Assembly: GCF_900113735.1 (NCBI RefSeq)
Contig: NZ_FOQM01000003.1
Coordinates: forward strand, 434,001 to 498,000
Length of the DNA: 64,000 bases
Source of the DNA: Bradyrhizobium sp. Gha
Lineage (GTDB): Bacteria; Pseudomonadota; Alphaproteobacteria; Rhizobiales; Xanthobacteraceae
Reading direction: 5' to 3'
Shown here piece after piece: positions 33,018 to 40,926 of the stretch. Below the pieces are notes generated by a model. The model did no database searches, was not told the DNA's origin, and saw nothing but the letters and a program-made list of their open reading frames with translations. The first letter of the stretch is position 1, and every line of letters starts with the position of its first letter. The translations under genes were made by a program, and so were the position numbers.

Positions 33018-34415
33018 ATGCCCCCGCGCCTGAAGCTGCGAGACATCGCCTTCTTCGAACGTCCCGTGCATTTCGCGCGGCCATTCCGCTTCGGCGCGAT
33101 CACGATCAACGCGACGCCGCAGCTGTTCGTGCGGGTCGAGATCGAGGTCGAGGAAAGAGGAATTTCGGTCGGCGCCAGCGCAGAGCTGCTGGTGCCGAAA
33201 TGGTTTGACAAGCGGCCGGAGCTGTCGCCGGCGCAGACCGTCGACGGCTTGCGCCGATCGCTGGAGATCGCGCGTGGGCTTTATCAGGCGCAGGCGGGAT
33301 TCCTGACGGCGTTCGATCTGCACGCCGAATGCATTGGCGCGCAGGTCGCGGCCTGTGCCAAGAACAACATTCCGCCGCTTGCGGCGGCCTTTGGTCCGGC
33401 AGAAATCGACAAGGCGATCCTTGATGCGCTGCTGCGGGCTGCCGAGACCAATTTCTTCGACGGAATGGCCGGCAATATCGCCGGCATCGATGCGCGGCTC
33501 TCGCCCGATCTGATGGACGCGGATCTCACGACATTTCTCTCCGGCCGCAAGCCGCTGCCCCGCGTTGCGATCAGGCATACCGTCGGTCTCGATGATGCCA
33601 TCGAAGGCGAGGGCGGCGTCGCCGACGGAGACGTGAACGCCGGCGCGAATTACTTCAAGCTGAAGCTGTCGGGTCATCCCGCCGCCGATGCGGCGCGGCT
33701 GGCGCGCATCGGCAAAGAGCTCGATACGCTTGGTCGCGACTTTAAGGTGTCGCTCGATGCCAATGAGCAATATGCGGACCTTGCCGCGCTGCAGGCGCTG
33801 ATCGAGCGGCTCGATCGCGAACCTGCATTGCGGTCGATCGCATCGAGGCTGCTCTATGTCGAACAGCCGATGCCGCGCGATATTATCAGGCAAGCGCCGC
33901 TCGGCTCGCTCGGCGCGCGGGGATTCATCATCGACGAAGCCGACGATTCCTATGATGCCTTCCCCGTGGCGCGCGCGCTCGGCTATCGCGGCATCTCCTC
34001 GAAATCCTGCAAGGGGCTCTACAAGTCCATCGTCAACGCGACGCGCGGAGCGAAATGGAGCGCGAGCGGAGAGAAGTTCTTCGTGACCGGTGAGGACCTG
34101 ACCTGCCAGGCTGGGCTTGCCGTGCAGCAGGATCTCGCGCTCGGCGCATTCATCGGTGTCACCCATGCCGAGCGCAACGGCCATCACTATGTCGACGGCT
34201 TTGGCGGCGCGCCTCTCGCCGAAGCGCGGGCCTTCGCAGCTGCGCATCCCGATCTCTACGCCGATGCCGGGCAGGGCATCCGGCTTTCCATTCATGACGG
34301 CGATCTCCTGACGGGATCGCTTCATGCTGCGGGCTTTGCGACGTCGGTCCATCCGGACTGGTCGGCGCTCCGCTCGCTCGAACAGCCAAGATCACTTCAG
34401 GAGTATCCGGCATGA
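33018..34415 (+). CDS. Enolase-superfamily enzyme (mandelate racemase / muconate lactonising-like)
   Basis: Protein of 465 residues with the enolase-superfamily layout: N-terminal capping domain, then a barrel. Readable catalytic positions are the Lys pair in NYFKLKLSG (about residue 218), metal-ligand Asp in VSLDANEQY (about 252), Glu in YVEQPM (about 286), Asp/Glu in IIDEADDS (about 312) and the C-terminal Lys in GISSKSCKG (about 333). The set fits MLE-subgroup enzymes that abstract a proton alpha to a carboxylate. It is longer than most members (350-400). The stop overlaps the next start by 4 bp. The reaction is unknown; dehydration of a sugar acid or cycloisomerisation are possibilities. 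Confidence 0.8.
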   Translation: MPPRLKLRDIAFFERPVHFARPFRFGAITINATPQLFVRVEIEVEERGISVGASAELLVPKWFDKRPELSPAQTVDGLRRSLEIARGLYQAQAGFLTAFDLHAECIGAQVAACAKNNIPPLAAAFGPAEIDKAILDALLRAAETNFFDGMAGNIAGIDARLSPDLMDADLTTFLSGRKPLPRVAIRHTVGLDDAIEGEGGVADGDVNAGANYFKLKLSGHPAADAARLARIGKELDTLGRDFKVSLDANEQYADLAALQALIERLDREPALRSIASRLLYVEQPMPRDIIRQAPLGSLGARGFIIDEADDSYDAFPVARALGYRGISSKSCKGLYKSIVNATRGAKWSASGEKFFVTGEDLTCQAGLAVQQDLALGAFIGVTHAERNGHHYVDGFGGAPLAEARAFAAAHPDLYADAGQGIRLSIHDGDLLTGSLHAAGFATSVHPDWSALRSLEQPRSLQEYPA

Positions 34416-35563
34416 CCACCCAACGCCTCGGCCTCATCATGAACGGCGTCACCGGCCGCATGGGGCTCAACCAGCATCTGATCCGCTCCATCGTCGCGAT
34501 CCGCGACCAGGGCGGCGTCCGCCTGAAGAACGGCGACCGCGTCATGCCCGATCCGATCCTGGTCGGCCGCAGCGCCGAGAAGGTCGAGGTGCTCGCCAAG
34601 CGCTACAACATCACGCGCTGGACCACCGATCTCGATGCCGCGCTTGCCGACAAGAACGACACCATGTTCTTCGACGCCGCGACCACCCAGGCGCGGCCCG
34701 GCCTGCTGACCCAGGCGATCAATGCCGGCAAGCACGTGTATTGCGAGAAGCCGATTGCGACCAGCTTCGAGGAGGCGCTCGAAGTCGTCAAGCTCGCCAA
34801 TGCCAAGGGCGTCAAGCACGGCACCGTGCAGGACAAGCTGTTCCTGCCGGGGCTGAAGAAGATCGCTTTCCTGCGCGATAGTGGCTTCTTCGGCCGCATC
34901 CTCTCGGTGCGAGGCGAGTTCGGCTATTGGGTGTTCGAAGGCGGTTGGCAGGAGGCGCAGCGGCCGTCCTGGAACTACCGCAGCGAGGACGGTGGCGGCA
35001 TCATCCTCGACATGGTCTGCCACTGGCGCTACGTGCTCGACAATCTCTTCGGCAACGTCCAGAGCGTGGTCTGCATCGGCAACACCGACATTCCCGAGCG
35101 CTACGACGAGCAGGGCAAGGCGTACAAGGCGACCGCAGACGATTCCGCCTACGCGACGTTCCAGCTCGAGGGCGGCGTCATCGCTCACATCAACATGTCC
35201 TGGGTCACGCGCGTCTATCGCGACGACCTCGTCACCTTCCAGGTCGACGGCACCCACGGCTCGGCCGTCGCGGGCCTTACCGACTGCATGATCCAGGCGC
35301 GGCAGGCCACCCCGAGGCCGGTCTGGAATCCCGACGAGAAGCGGCTGCACGATTTCTACGGCGACTGGCAGAAGTTGCCCGATAACGTCACCTACGAGAA
35401 CGGCTTCAAGGAGCAGTGGGAGATGTTCATCCGCAACGTCTACGAGGACGCGCCCTACAAGTTCTCGCTGCTCGAAGGCGCCAAGGGCGTGCAACTCGCC
35501 GAATGCGCGCTGAAGAGCTGGAAGGAGCGGCGCTGGATCGACGTCGCGCCGATCAAGGCGTGA
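34412..35563 (+). CDS. Gfo/Idh/MocA-family oxidoreductase
   Basis: NAD(P)-dependent oxidoreductase of 383 residues. The N-terminal Rossmann region contains GVTGRMGLNQH, a variant of the usual GxGxxG, and the diagnostic EKPIATSFEEAL (catalytic Lys, about residue 114) follows. The C-terminal half contains GGGIILDMVCHWRYVLDNLFG, the family's substrate-binding His region. It overlaps the preceding gene by ATGA. The family oxidises sugar or inositol hydroxyls; a family-A repeat follows it, then the DUF993 gene. Confidence 0.88.
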   Translation: MTTQRLGLIMNGVTGRMGLNQHLIRSIVAIRDQGGVRLKNGDRVMPDPILVGRSAEKVEVLAKRYNITRWTTDLDAALADKNDTMFFDAATTQARPGLLTQAINAGKHVYCEKPIATSFEEALEVVKLANAKGVKHGTVQDKLFLPGLKKIAFLRDSGFFGRILSVRGEFGYWVFEGGWQEAQRPSWNYRSEDGGGIILDMVCHWRYVLDNLFGNVQSVVCIGNTDIPERYDEQGKAYKATADDSAYATFQLEGGVIAHINMSWVTRVYRDDLVTFQVDGTHGSAVAGLTDCMIQARQATPRPVWNPDEKRLHDFYGDWQKLPDNVTYENGFKEQWEMFIRNVYEDAPYKFSLLEGAKGVQLAECALKSWKERRWIDVAPIKA

Positions 35564-35591
35564 GGCCGACGGAGTCCAATGTCCATTGAGC

Positions 35592-35659
35592 CGTCATTGC
35601 GAGGAGCGAAGCGACGAAGCCGAGACATTCTGGATTGCTTCGCTTCGCTCGCAATGACG
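35592..35659. repeat. Palindromic intergenic repeat, family A (copy 7)
   Basis: Arms CGTCATTGCGAGGAGCGAAG and CTTCGCTCGCAATGACG, about 68 bp. It lies inside the enzyme cluster between the oxidoreductase and DUF993 genes. Confidence 0.88.
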
Positions 35660-35676
35660 CGGAAAGGTCGGAAATC

Positions 35677-36867
35677 ATGAACAAACCCGTATTGCCGATG
35701 TCATCCTTGTCGTTGAAACTACCCAAGCCCGATCGCTCGATCGAGACCTATCGGCTCGCTGCCTCGCGCACTTTTCCCGCAAAGCTCGAGGGCCCGCTGA
35801 ACCGCATCGCTTTCTCGGCCGTGCATACGGTGGCCGATCCCTTGGCGGACAACGATCCCTGGCTGTCGGTCGCCGTCGACTGGGACAAGACGATTGCCTT
35901 CCGCGAGCACGTCTGGGACCTCGGCCTCGGCGTTGCCGAAGCCATGGACACCGCGCAGCGTGGCATGGGACTGGACTGGCCGACCTCGCTGGAGCTGATC
36001 ACGCGTTCGGTCGGCGCCGCGAAACGCCGCAACGCGCTGGTGTTCTCCGGTGCCGGTACGGATCATCTCGCAGTCGAGGACGCCAGGAGCCTCGACGATG
36101 TGATCCGCGCCTATGAAGAGCAGGTTTCGGCAGTCGAGAAGGTCGGCGGGCGCATCATCCTGATGGCGTCGCGTGCGCTCGCAAAGCTCGGCCGCAGCGC
36201 TGACGACTACGCAAGAGTCTATGACCGTGTGCTGTCGCAGGTTCGCGAACCCGTGATCATCCACTGGCTTGGCGACATGTTCGATCCCGCGCTGACCGGT
36301 TATTGGGGCACCAACGATCTCGACAAGGCGATGGACACGGCTGTGGCCATCATCAACGGCAATGCCGCCAAGGTCGATGGCGTAAAAGTCTCGCTGCTCG
36401 ACAAGCAGCGCGAGATCGACATGCGCCGTCGCCTCGACAACCGCATCAAGATGTACACGGGCGACGACTTCAATTACGCGGAGCTGATCGCGGGCGACAC
36501 CGAAGGCTTTTCGCATGCGCTGCTCGGCATCTTCGATGCGATCGCGCCGGCGGCGTCCTACGCAATGTCGCGGCTGGCGGCCGGCGACGAGGCAGGTTTC
36601 CACGACGTGCTGGGGCCGACGGTGCCGCTGTCGCGTCACATCTTCAAGGCGCCGACGCGCTTCTACAAGACCGGCGTCGTCTTCATGGCGTATCTCAATG
36701 GCCACCAGGATCACTTCACCATGGTCGGGGGACAGGAGAGCACGCGCTCCACGCTGCATCTGGCCGAACTGTTTCGCCTCGCCGACAAGGCCGGCCTGCT
36801 CGCCAATCCTGACCTCGCGACGCAGCGGATGAAGACCGTGCTCGCCAGCCACGGTGTCGAATCCTGA
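35677..36867 (+). CDS. DUF993 protein (dihydrodipicolinate synthase-like TIM barrel)
   Basis: Protein of 396 residues from ATG 35677; sequence upstream in frame is translated repeat. It resembles DUF993 proteins, which are thought to share the class-I aldolase fold of dihydrodipicolinate synthase and N-acetylneuraminate lyase. A candidate Schiff-base Lys is in DGVKVSLLDKQ (about residue 243), and VIIHWLGDMFDPALTGYWG lies on the preceding strand. Its last base is the first base of the next start (TGATG), so the two are translationally coupled. Function is not established for the family; retro-aldol cleavage of a keto-deoxy acid would fit the neighbours. Confidence 0.75.
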   Translation: MNKPVLPMSSLSLKLPKPDRSIETYRLAASRTFPAKLEGPLNRIAFSAVHTVADPLADNDPWLSVAVDWDKTIAFREHVWDLGLGVAEAMDTAQRGMGLDWPTSLELITRSVGAAKRRNALVFSGAGTDHLAVEDARSLDDVIRAYEEQVSAVEKVGGRIILMASRALAKLGRSADDYARVYDRVLSQVREPVIIHWLGDMFDPALTGYWGTNDLDKAMDTAVAIINGNAAKVDGVKVSLLDKQREIDMRRRLDNRIKMYTGDDFNYAELIAGDTEGFSHALLGIFDAIAPAASYAMSRLAAGDEAGFHDVLGPTVPLSRHIFKAPTRFYKTGVVFMAYLNGHQDHFTMVGGQESTRSTLHLAELFRLADKAGLLANPDLATQRMKTVLASHGVES

Positions 36868-37730
36868 TGCGCGATTTTTCGTCCGACCATCGCTGGCTTT
36901 CTCTGAATACGGCGACAGTCCGCAAGCAGGGAGATCTCGTCGAGATCATCGATGCCTGCGCACATCACGGCATCCGCGCCATCGATCCCTGGCGCGACCA
37001 GGTGGCCGCCGTCGGTCTGGAGCGTGCCGCGCGCGCCGTGCGTGATGCGGGCCTCGATCTCTCGGGCTATTGCCGCGGCGGCATGCTTACCTCGGACGCC
37101 TCGCGCCGCACGGAAGTGCGCGACGACAACAGGCGCTGCGTCGATGAAGCCAAGGCGCTGGGCGCGCCCTGCATTGTGGTCGTGGTCGGCGGCCTGCCGC
37201 AATATTCACGCCCGGGCAGCGAGGCGTCGAAGGATATTTTGGCCGCGCGTGGGCAGGTCGAGGAAGCACTCGCCGAGATGCTCGACTATGCCAAGCAGGC
37301 CAATCTGCCGCTGGCGATCGAGCCGCTGCATCCGGCTTACGCCGCTGACCGCGCTTGCGTGAACACCACGAAGCAGGCGCTCGACATCTGCGACCGGCTC
37401 GACCCTGATCGCACCGGTATGCTCGGCGTCGCGCTCGACGTCTATCATATCTGGTGGGATCCGGAGCTGATCGGCCAGATCGCGCGCGTCAGCAAGGACC
37501 GCTTGCTCGCGTTCCATGTCTGCGACTGGCTGGTGCCGACCAAGGACATCCTCAACGACCGGGGCATGATGGGCGACGGCGTCATCGACATCAAGTCGGT
37601 GCGCGCCGCGGTCGAGGCGCAGGGCTTTGCCGGCTATTCGGAGATCGAAATCTTTTCGAATGACTGGTGGAGCAAGCCGATGGATGAGGTGCTGCGCACC
37701 TGTATCGAGCGACACAGGACGGTGGTTTAG
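36867..37730 (+). CDS. Sugar phosphate isomerase/epimerase-family TIM barrel (IolE/IolI-like)
   Basis: AP-endonuclease-2-type TIM barrel of 287 residues. Metal-site segments are CIVVVVGGLP, LPLAIEPLHPAY (ligand Glu, about residue 150), VALDVYHIWWDP (Asp and His, about 192), LLAFHVCDWLVP (His, about 215) and SEIEIFSNDWW (Glu, about 255). It is coupled to DUF993 and is the last gene of the cluster. Relatives epimerise or dehydrate keto-inositols and keto-sugars. Confidence 0.85.
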   Translation: MRDFSSDHRWLSLNTATVRKQGDLVEIIDACAHHGIRAIDPWRDQVAAVGLERAARAVRDAGLDLSGYCRGGMLTSDASRRTEVRDDNRRCVDEAKALGAPCIVVVVGGLPQYSRPGSEASKDILAARGQVEEALAEMLDYAKQANLPLAIEPLHPAYAADRACVNTTKQALDICDRLDPDRTGMLGVALDVYHIWWDPELIGQIARVSKDRLLAFHVCDWLVPTKDILNDRGMMGDGVIDIKSVRAAVEAQGFAGYSEIEIFSNDWWSKPMDEVLRTCIERHRTVV

Positions 37731-38548
37731 ATTCCCCGCGCACTGCCGTCGCGGGCTTGCGATCAGCGACATGCGAGGCGACGTCTGTTATCATGGTATG
37801 CGGGTGCGGGGCGTGTCTAGCTGGACGAGATCGCCCACATGAGGTCTCGCGATGGACTTCGTCGTCGAGTCCGATCGTGCCCAACTGTGTGAGATCGTCC
37901 AGCGGTTGCGGGACGAACGACTGCGGACAAACATCGGCAACGTCTCGCCCTCAGCGATGCCGTCGCCGCTTCAAACCCGACCGAGCGACGCAAAGGGAAG
38001 ACGATCATCCGCGTTCGTCCCTGAGCTACGCACCGGCGAGATACACACGCGCTGAGAGCCGACGTTGGTTGGCTGCGGCCGGCATTGCGATCTTCCGGAC
38101 AGCTTCAGGAGAAATCCTGTGTCCGCCTCGTGGCGAACTGCTCCGGCGGATCGGAACGCTGGCGGTGCAGCGAACCGGTTGGAGTACCACCAATGATGAG
38201 GTGGACAGTCATCAGCTTTCAGGAGGAATATCATCATCCCGATATGATTGGGTGTAGTGATCAGAGGCGTCAACGATCAGCAGCCGCGGCGGATGTACCC
38301 GAGCCTGTTGATCTTGAATGGCCCCGACGTGCAATCGTCGGGGCCATTGTTGCGATCGGCTTGTCAGCCCGGGTCCGGTTCAGCTTCCATCCAACGCCCT
38401 TTCCGGACCGGCATTTTCTGAAAAGTCAGACGATTGCGCTATCATCGATTCACCGGCAAACATCGGACTATCAGTCGTCGATCCGACCTGCGAAACTGCG
38501 AGAACACGAATGCGCTTGTTCACGAGCAAGCGCAAAGGGAGGTTCGCA
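37731..38548. other. Gene-poor stretch before the small ORF at 38549
   Basis: About 820 bp between the epimerase gene and the next credible gene. Several short frames exist but none shows a recognisable family, good Shine-Dalgarno and codon pattern together. Base composition looks less GC-rich than the flanks. A strong hairpin at 38317-38348 is the only clear structure. Confidence 0.5.
38317..38348. terminator. 13-bp perfect hairpin, possible terminator or RNA structure
   Basis: AATGGCCCCGACG / CGTCGGGGCCATT with loop TGCAAT. There is no T-run on either side beyond ATTGTT, so it is either a weak bidirectional terminator or a structural element. Confidence 0.45.
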
Positions 38549-38785
38549 GTGGAAACAGTGCAACGGTTGCGTGCGATGGGCTCATTGTGCCGGCAACAGG
38601 CCGCGTACAACAGCATGAACAAATGGAAGCTGCTCGCAGAAGCAGAATACTGGGATCATCTGGCTGAGCTTGAGTTGTCTGCTCACTTCGAACAGTGCAA
38701 CGCCTCTGGCTCGAATGAGATAGAAGGGCCTCGAGCGATCACAGACGCGAGTGACGCTCGAGGGGAGACGAATCCCGCCGCATGA
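38549..38785 (+). CDS. Small cytoplasmic protein of unknown function
   Basis: A 78-residue protein from GTG 38549, which has an excellent Shine-Dalgarno (AAAGGGAGG) 6-7 bp upstream; ATG 38510 in the same frame would add 13 basic residues. It is helical and rich in Ala, Leu, Glu and Trp: VQRLRAMGSLCRQQAA, KWKLLAEAEYWDHLAELEL. The style matches short hypothetical proteins that recur in Bradyrhizobium genomes. No function assigned. It stands alone and its 3' end faces the LTXXQ gene on the minus strand. Confidence 0.55.
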   Translation: METVQRLRAMGSLCRQQAAYNSMNKWKLLAEAEYWDHLAELELSAHFEQCNASGSNEIEGPRAITDASDARGETNPAA

Positions 38786-38821
38786 GGCCGGCATGAGCTG
38801 CGCGAGAATGCGGCGCTGCCC

Positions 38822-40633
38822 TCACGGGCCTGCGACCTGTTGCAGCGTGTTGAAGCGCGCCTTCTGTTCGCTGCTCAGCGTCGCATAGAACTCGTCCAGC
38901 GCGGGCTCGACCAGGTTGGCGGCCGTCAGCATGGCCTCGAGCCGGTGCTGCATCGCTTCGAGCCGCCCGACAGGCGTCAGCGGTCTATCGTTAGGGCAAG
39001 CCGCCTGCAGGCCCTCAACGCCCTTCGCTGTCGCTTCACTGAGGCGGTCGAGCGCGTCCTTCTGCTTTCCGGACGGATGGAGCACAGCCTCGATCCGTTG
39101 GATCGGCAACTGGGTCAGGCCGGATTTCGGATCGCTACAGGTCTCGGCGCCGGCTTGCTGCTGCTGCGCGCGGTCGCCGACATTGGGGCCGAGCGCGTTG
39201 AAGCGGGCCTGCTGCTCGTCGCTGAGCGAGTTGTAGAAATTCTCCAGTGCCGGTCGCACGATCTTGACCGCTTCCAGCGTCGCGCTGATGCGGTTCATCA
39301 TGGCCCGCAACCGGCCAGGCGGCGTCAACGCATAGGTCTCTGAACAGGAGTTCTTGAATACGTCGGCTGCCTTGGCCGCCGCCGCCTTCAATTCGTCGAG
39401 CAGCGCGCGTTGCTCCGGCGTCGGCTGCACAGCCCTCTCGATATCGGCAAGCGGCCAGGCGGTGACGCCCTTGTCCGGGGTGCCACACATCTGCTGTAGC
39501 GTTTGCGGGCTCACTTGGGCCCGCTGGCGCGCGCGCGAGCCGCCGGCTTGCGGATAGTCATAGGGGGGCATTCTGGCATAGGCGGAATAGGGGCTGTCGC
39601 CACCCCAGAACACGGTATCGACGAAGTCGTCATATGCGTATGCCCAGTAGTCAGGCTCGTAAGCATAGGACCAGAACGTGTAGTCGAAAATGTCGGAATA
39701 GGCGTAAGGCCAGAACACGGGCCCGAGCCACGCCACGAACACCGCGGGGTGGCGGTGTCGCCAGGCGTCCCGAGGAGCCCAGCCGTTCTCGCGGGTGGTG
39801 AGCGCCGCCTGCGTTTGTGCATTCGCCTGCTGACGGAGCGGCTCGGCAAATCGCCCGCGCTCGGCCGCCTGCGCAGCCGCGGAAGCGCCGGCTCGCCCAA
39901 CTGTGGCGGGCTCAGGTCCCAGCCGCTGCAACCGCGCCTGATCGCGCTGTTGCATGCTCTGCTCGCGCTTGAGCAGGCGGTTCTGCGTCTGCAGTGTCCG
40001 CTCCTGTGCACGTTGCGCCCGCGCGCCTTCCGGCTTCTGCGATTGCAATTGCTGCACGCGCTGTTGCATCCGGTCGATACGGCCCTGCCGTTCCGCGCTT
40101 TGGCGTGTGAGCAGCTCGCGCTGCCGCTGCTGCGCGATTTGCTGTCGCTGCTGGATCTGCTGCTGATGCTGTTGCGCGCGCTGTTCCGTCTGCTCCTGTC
40201 GCGACGGCCGCGCGCTCACGGCGGGTGGCGCGCTTGGGCGCGAGTGGGCGGCGATATGCGGCGCCGGTCGCGGGGCCATGGCCGGACGTTGCGGCGCTGC
40301 CGGCGCCCGATGGAATTCAGGCCGAGGCGCCGCGAAGTGCGGGGCAGCCCGCGGCGGCGGTGCAGCAAAGTGTGGGGTCGGACGCGGTGGCGGTGCGGCG
40401 AAGTGCGGCGCCGGATGCGGCGCCATCGCCGGTGGATGGAACGCCGGCGCGGCGGGACGGGCCATGGCTGGCGGCGCCGCCGGACGAGCCATTGCAGGTG
40501 GCGCGGCTGGACGTGCAGCCGGTGCCGGCGGTCCGCCCCTTCCATGGTGGTCCTGGGCGGACGCGCTGACGCTCGCCGCGACCATCGAAGCACCGACCAA
40601 AAACACCGAAAGGCAAACGCCACGCGGAAGCAT
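38822..40633 (-). CDS. Exported Pro/Ala- and Gln-rich protein with two LTXXQ (Spy-like) domains
   Basis: Protein of 603 residues from ATG 40633 (GGGAG upstream). A signal peptide (VCLSVFLVGASMVAASVSASAQ) is followed by low-complexity repeats: PAAPPAMAR twice, HFAAPPPR twice, then a Gln/Arg-rich coiled-coil region (about 140-250). A Tyr/Trp-rich segment (about 290-350: PVFWPYAYSDIF, FWSYAYEPDYW) joins it to two tandem ~100-residue LTXXQ modules, each ending FY..LS.EQ.ARFN (near 475 and 590), with paired Cys. Spy-like LTXXQ proteins are periplasmic chaperones or stress proteins. The modular build is unusual; related genes are common in rhizobia. It probably acts in the periplasm or envelope. 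Confidence 0.7.
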   Translation of the reverse strand: MLPRGVCLSVFLVGASMVAASVSASAQDHHGRGGPPAPAARPAAPPAMARPAAPPAMARPAAPAFHPPAMAPHPAPHFAAPPPRPTPHFAAPPPRAAPHFAAPRPEFHRAPAAPQRPAMAPRPAPHIAAHSRPSAPPAVSARPSRQEQTEQRAQQHQQQIQQRQQIAQQRQRELLTRQSAERQGRIDRMQQRVQQLQSQKPEGARAQRAQERTLQTQNRLLKREQSMQQRDQARLQRLGPEPATVGRAGASAAAQAAERGRFAEPLRQQANAQTQAALTTRENGWAPRDAWRHRHPAVFVAWLGPVFWPYAYSDIFDYTFWSYAYEPDYWAYAYDDFVDTVFWGGDSPYSAYARMPPYDYPQAGGSRARQRAQVSPQTLQQMCGTPDKGVTAWPLADIERAVQPTPEQRALLDELKAAAAKAADVFKNSCSETYALTPPGRLRAMMNRISATLEAVKIVRPALENFYNSLSDEQQARFNALGPNVGDRAQQQQAGAETCSDPKSGLTQLPIQRIEAVLHPSGKQKDALDRLSEATAKGVEGLQAACPNDRPLTPVGRLEAMQHRLEAMLTAANLVEPALDEFYATLSSEQKARFNTLQQVAGP

Positions 40634-40690
40634 GATTGTCGCTCCCAGCTCGTAATCGCCCACGACTTTCAACGCGCGGATGGGGGATTG

Positions 40691-40820
40691 GTTCGTTGTT
40701 GATTGTCGCCCTGCGATCTTCCGACGCAGGCAGTCTCACGAGACATCCTGCGTCAGCGTCGTTGCGAAATGCTCCAGGGCCCAGTCGACCTGGTCGCTGG
40801 TGATCACCAGCGGCGGCGCG
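40691..40820 (-). pseudogene. Duplicated 3' fragment of rocD
   Basis: Bases 40691-40820 match 44638-44767 with about 93% identity over 40701-40820 (8 mismatches in 120 by eye). The fragment covers the last ~28 codons of ornithine aminotransferase, ending in a TGA at 40736-40738, plus about 45 bp of downstream flank. Identity stops abruptly at 40820. The rest of the gene is absent here, so it is not functional. Confidence 0.9.
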
Positions 40821-40926
40821 CCGTCTCGAACCACAAGGCCCGTTCGACCAGTTCCACGGCCGATCCGTCGGAGATGCCGTCGCTGGCCGACTTAAACCGG
40901 AATGGTTCGCCCTCTGTAGATGGCAC

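Noticed and set aside
38085..38618. A 177-codon plus-strand frame in the gene-poor stretch
   Set aside because: It runs through a strong hairpin and overlaps the better-supported small gene in another frame; the composition changes along its length.
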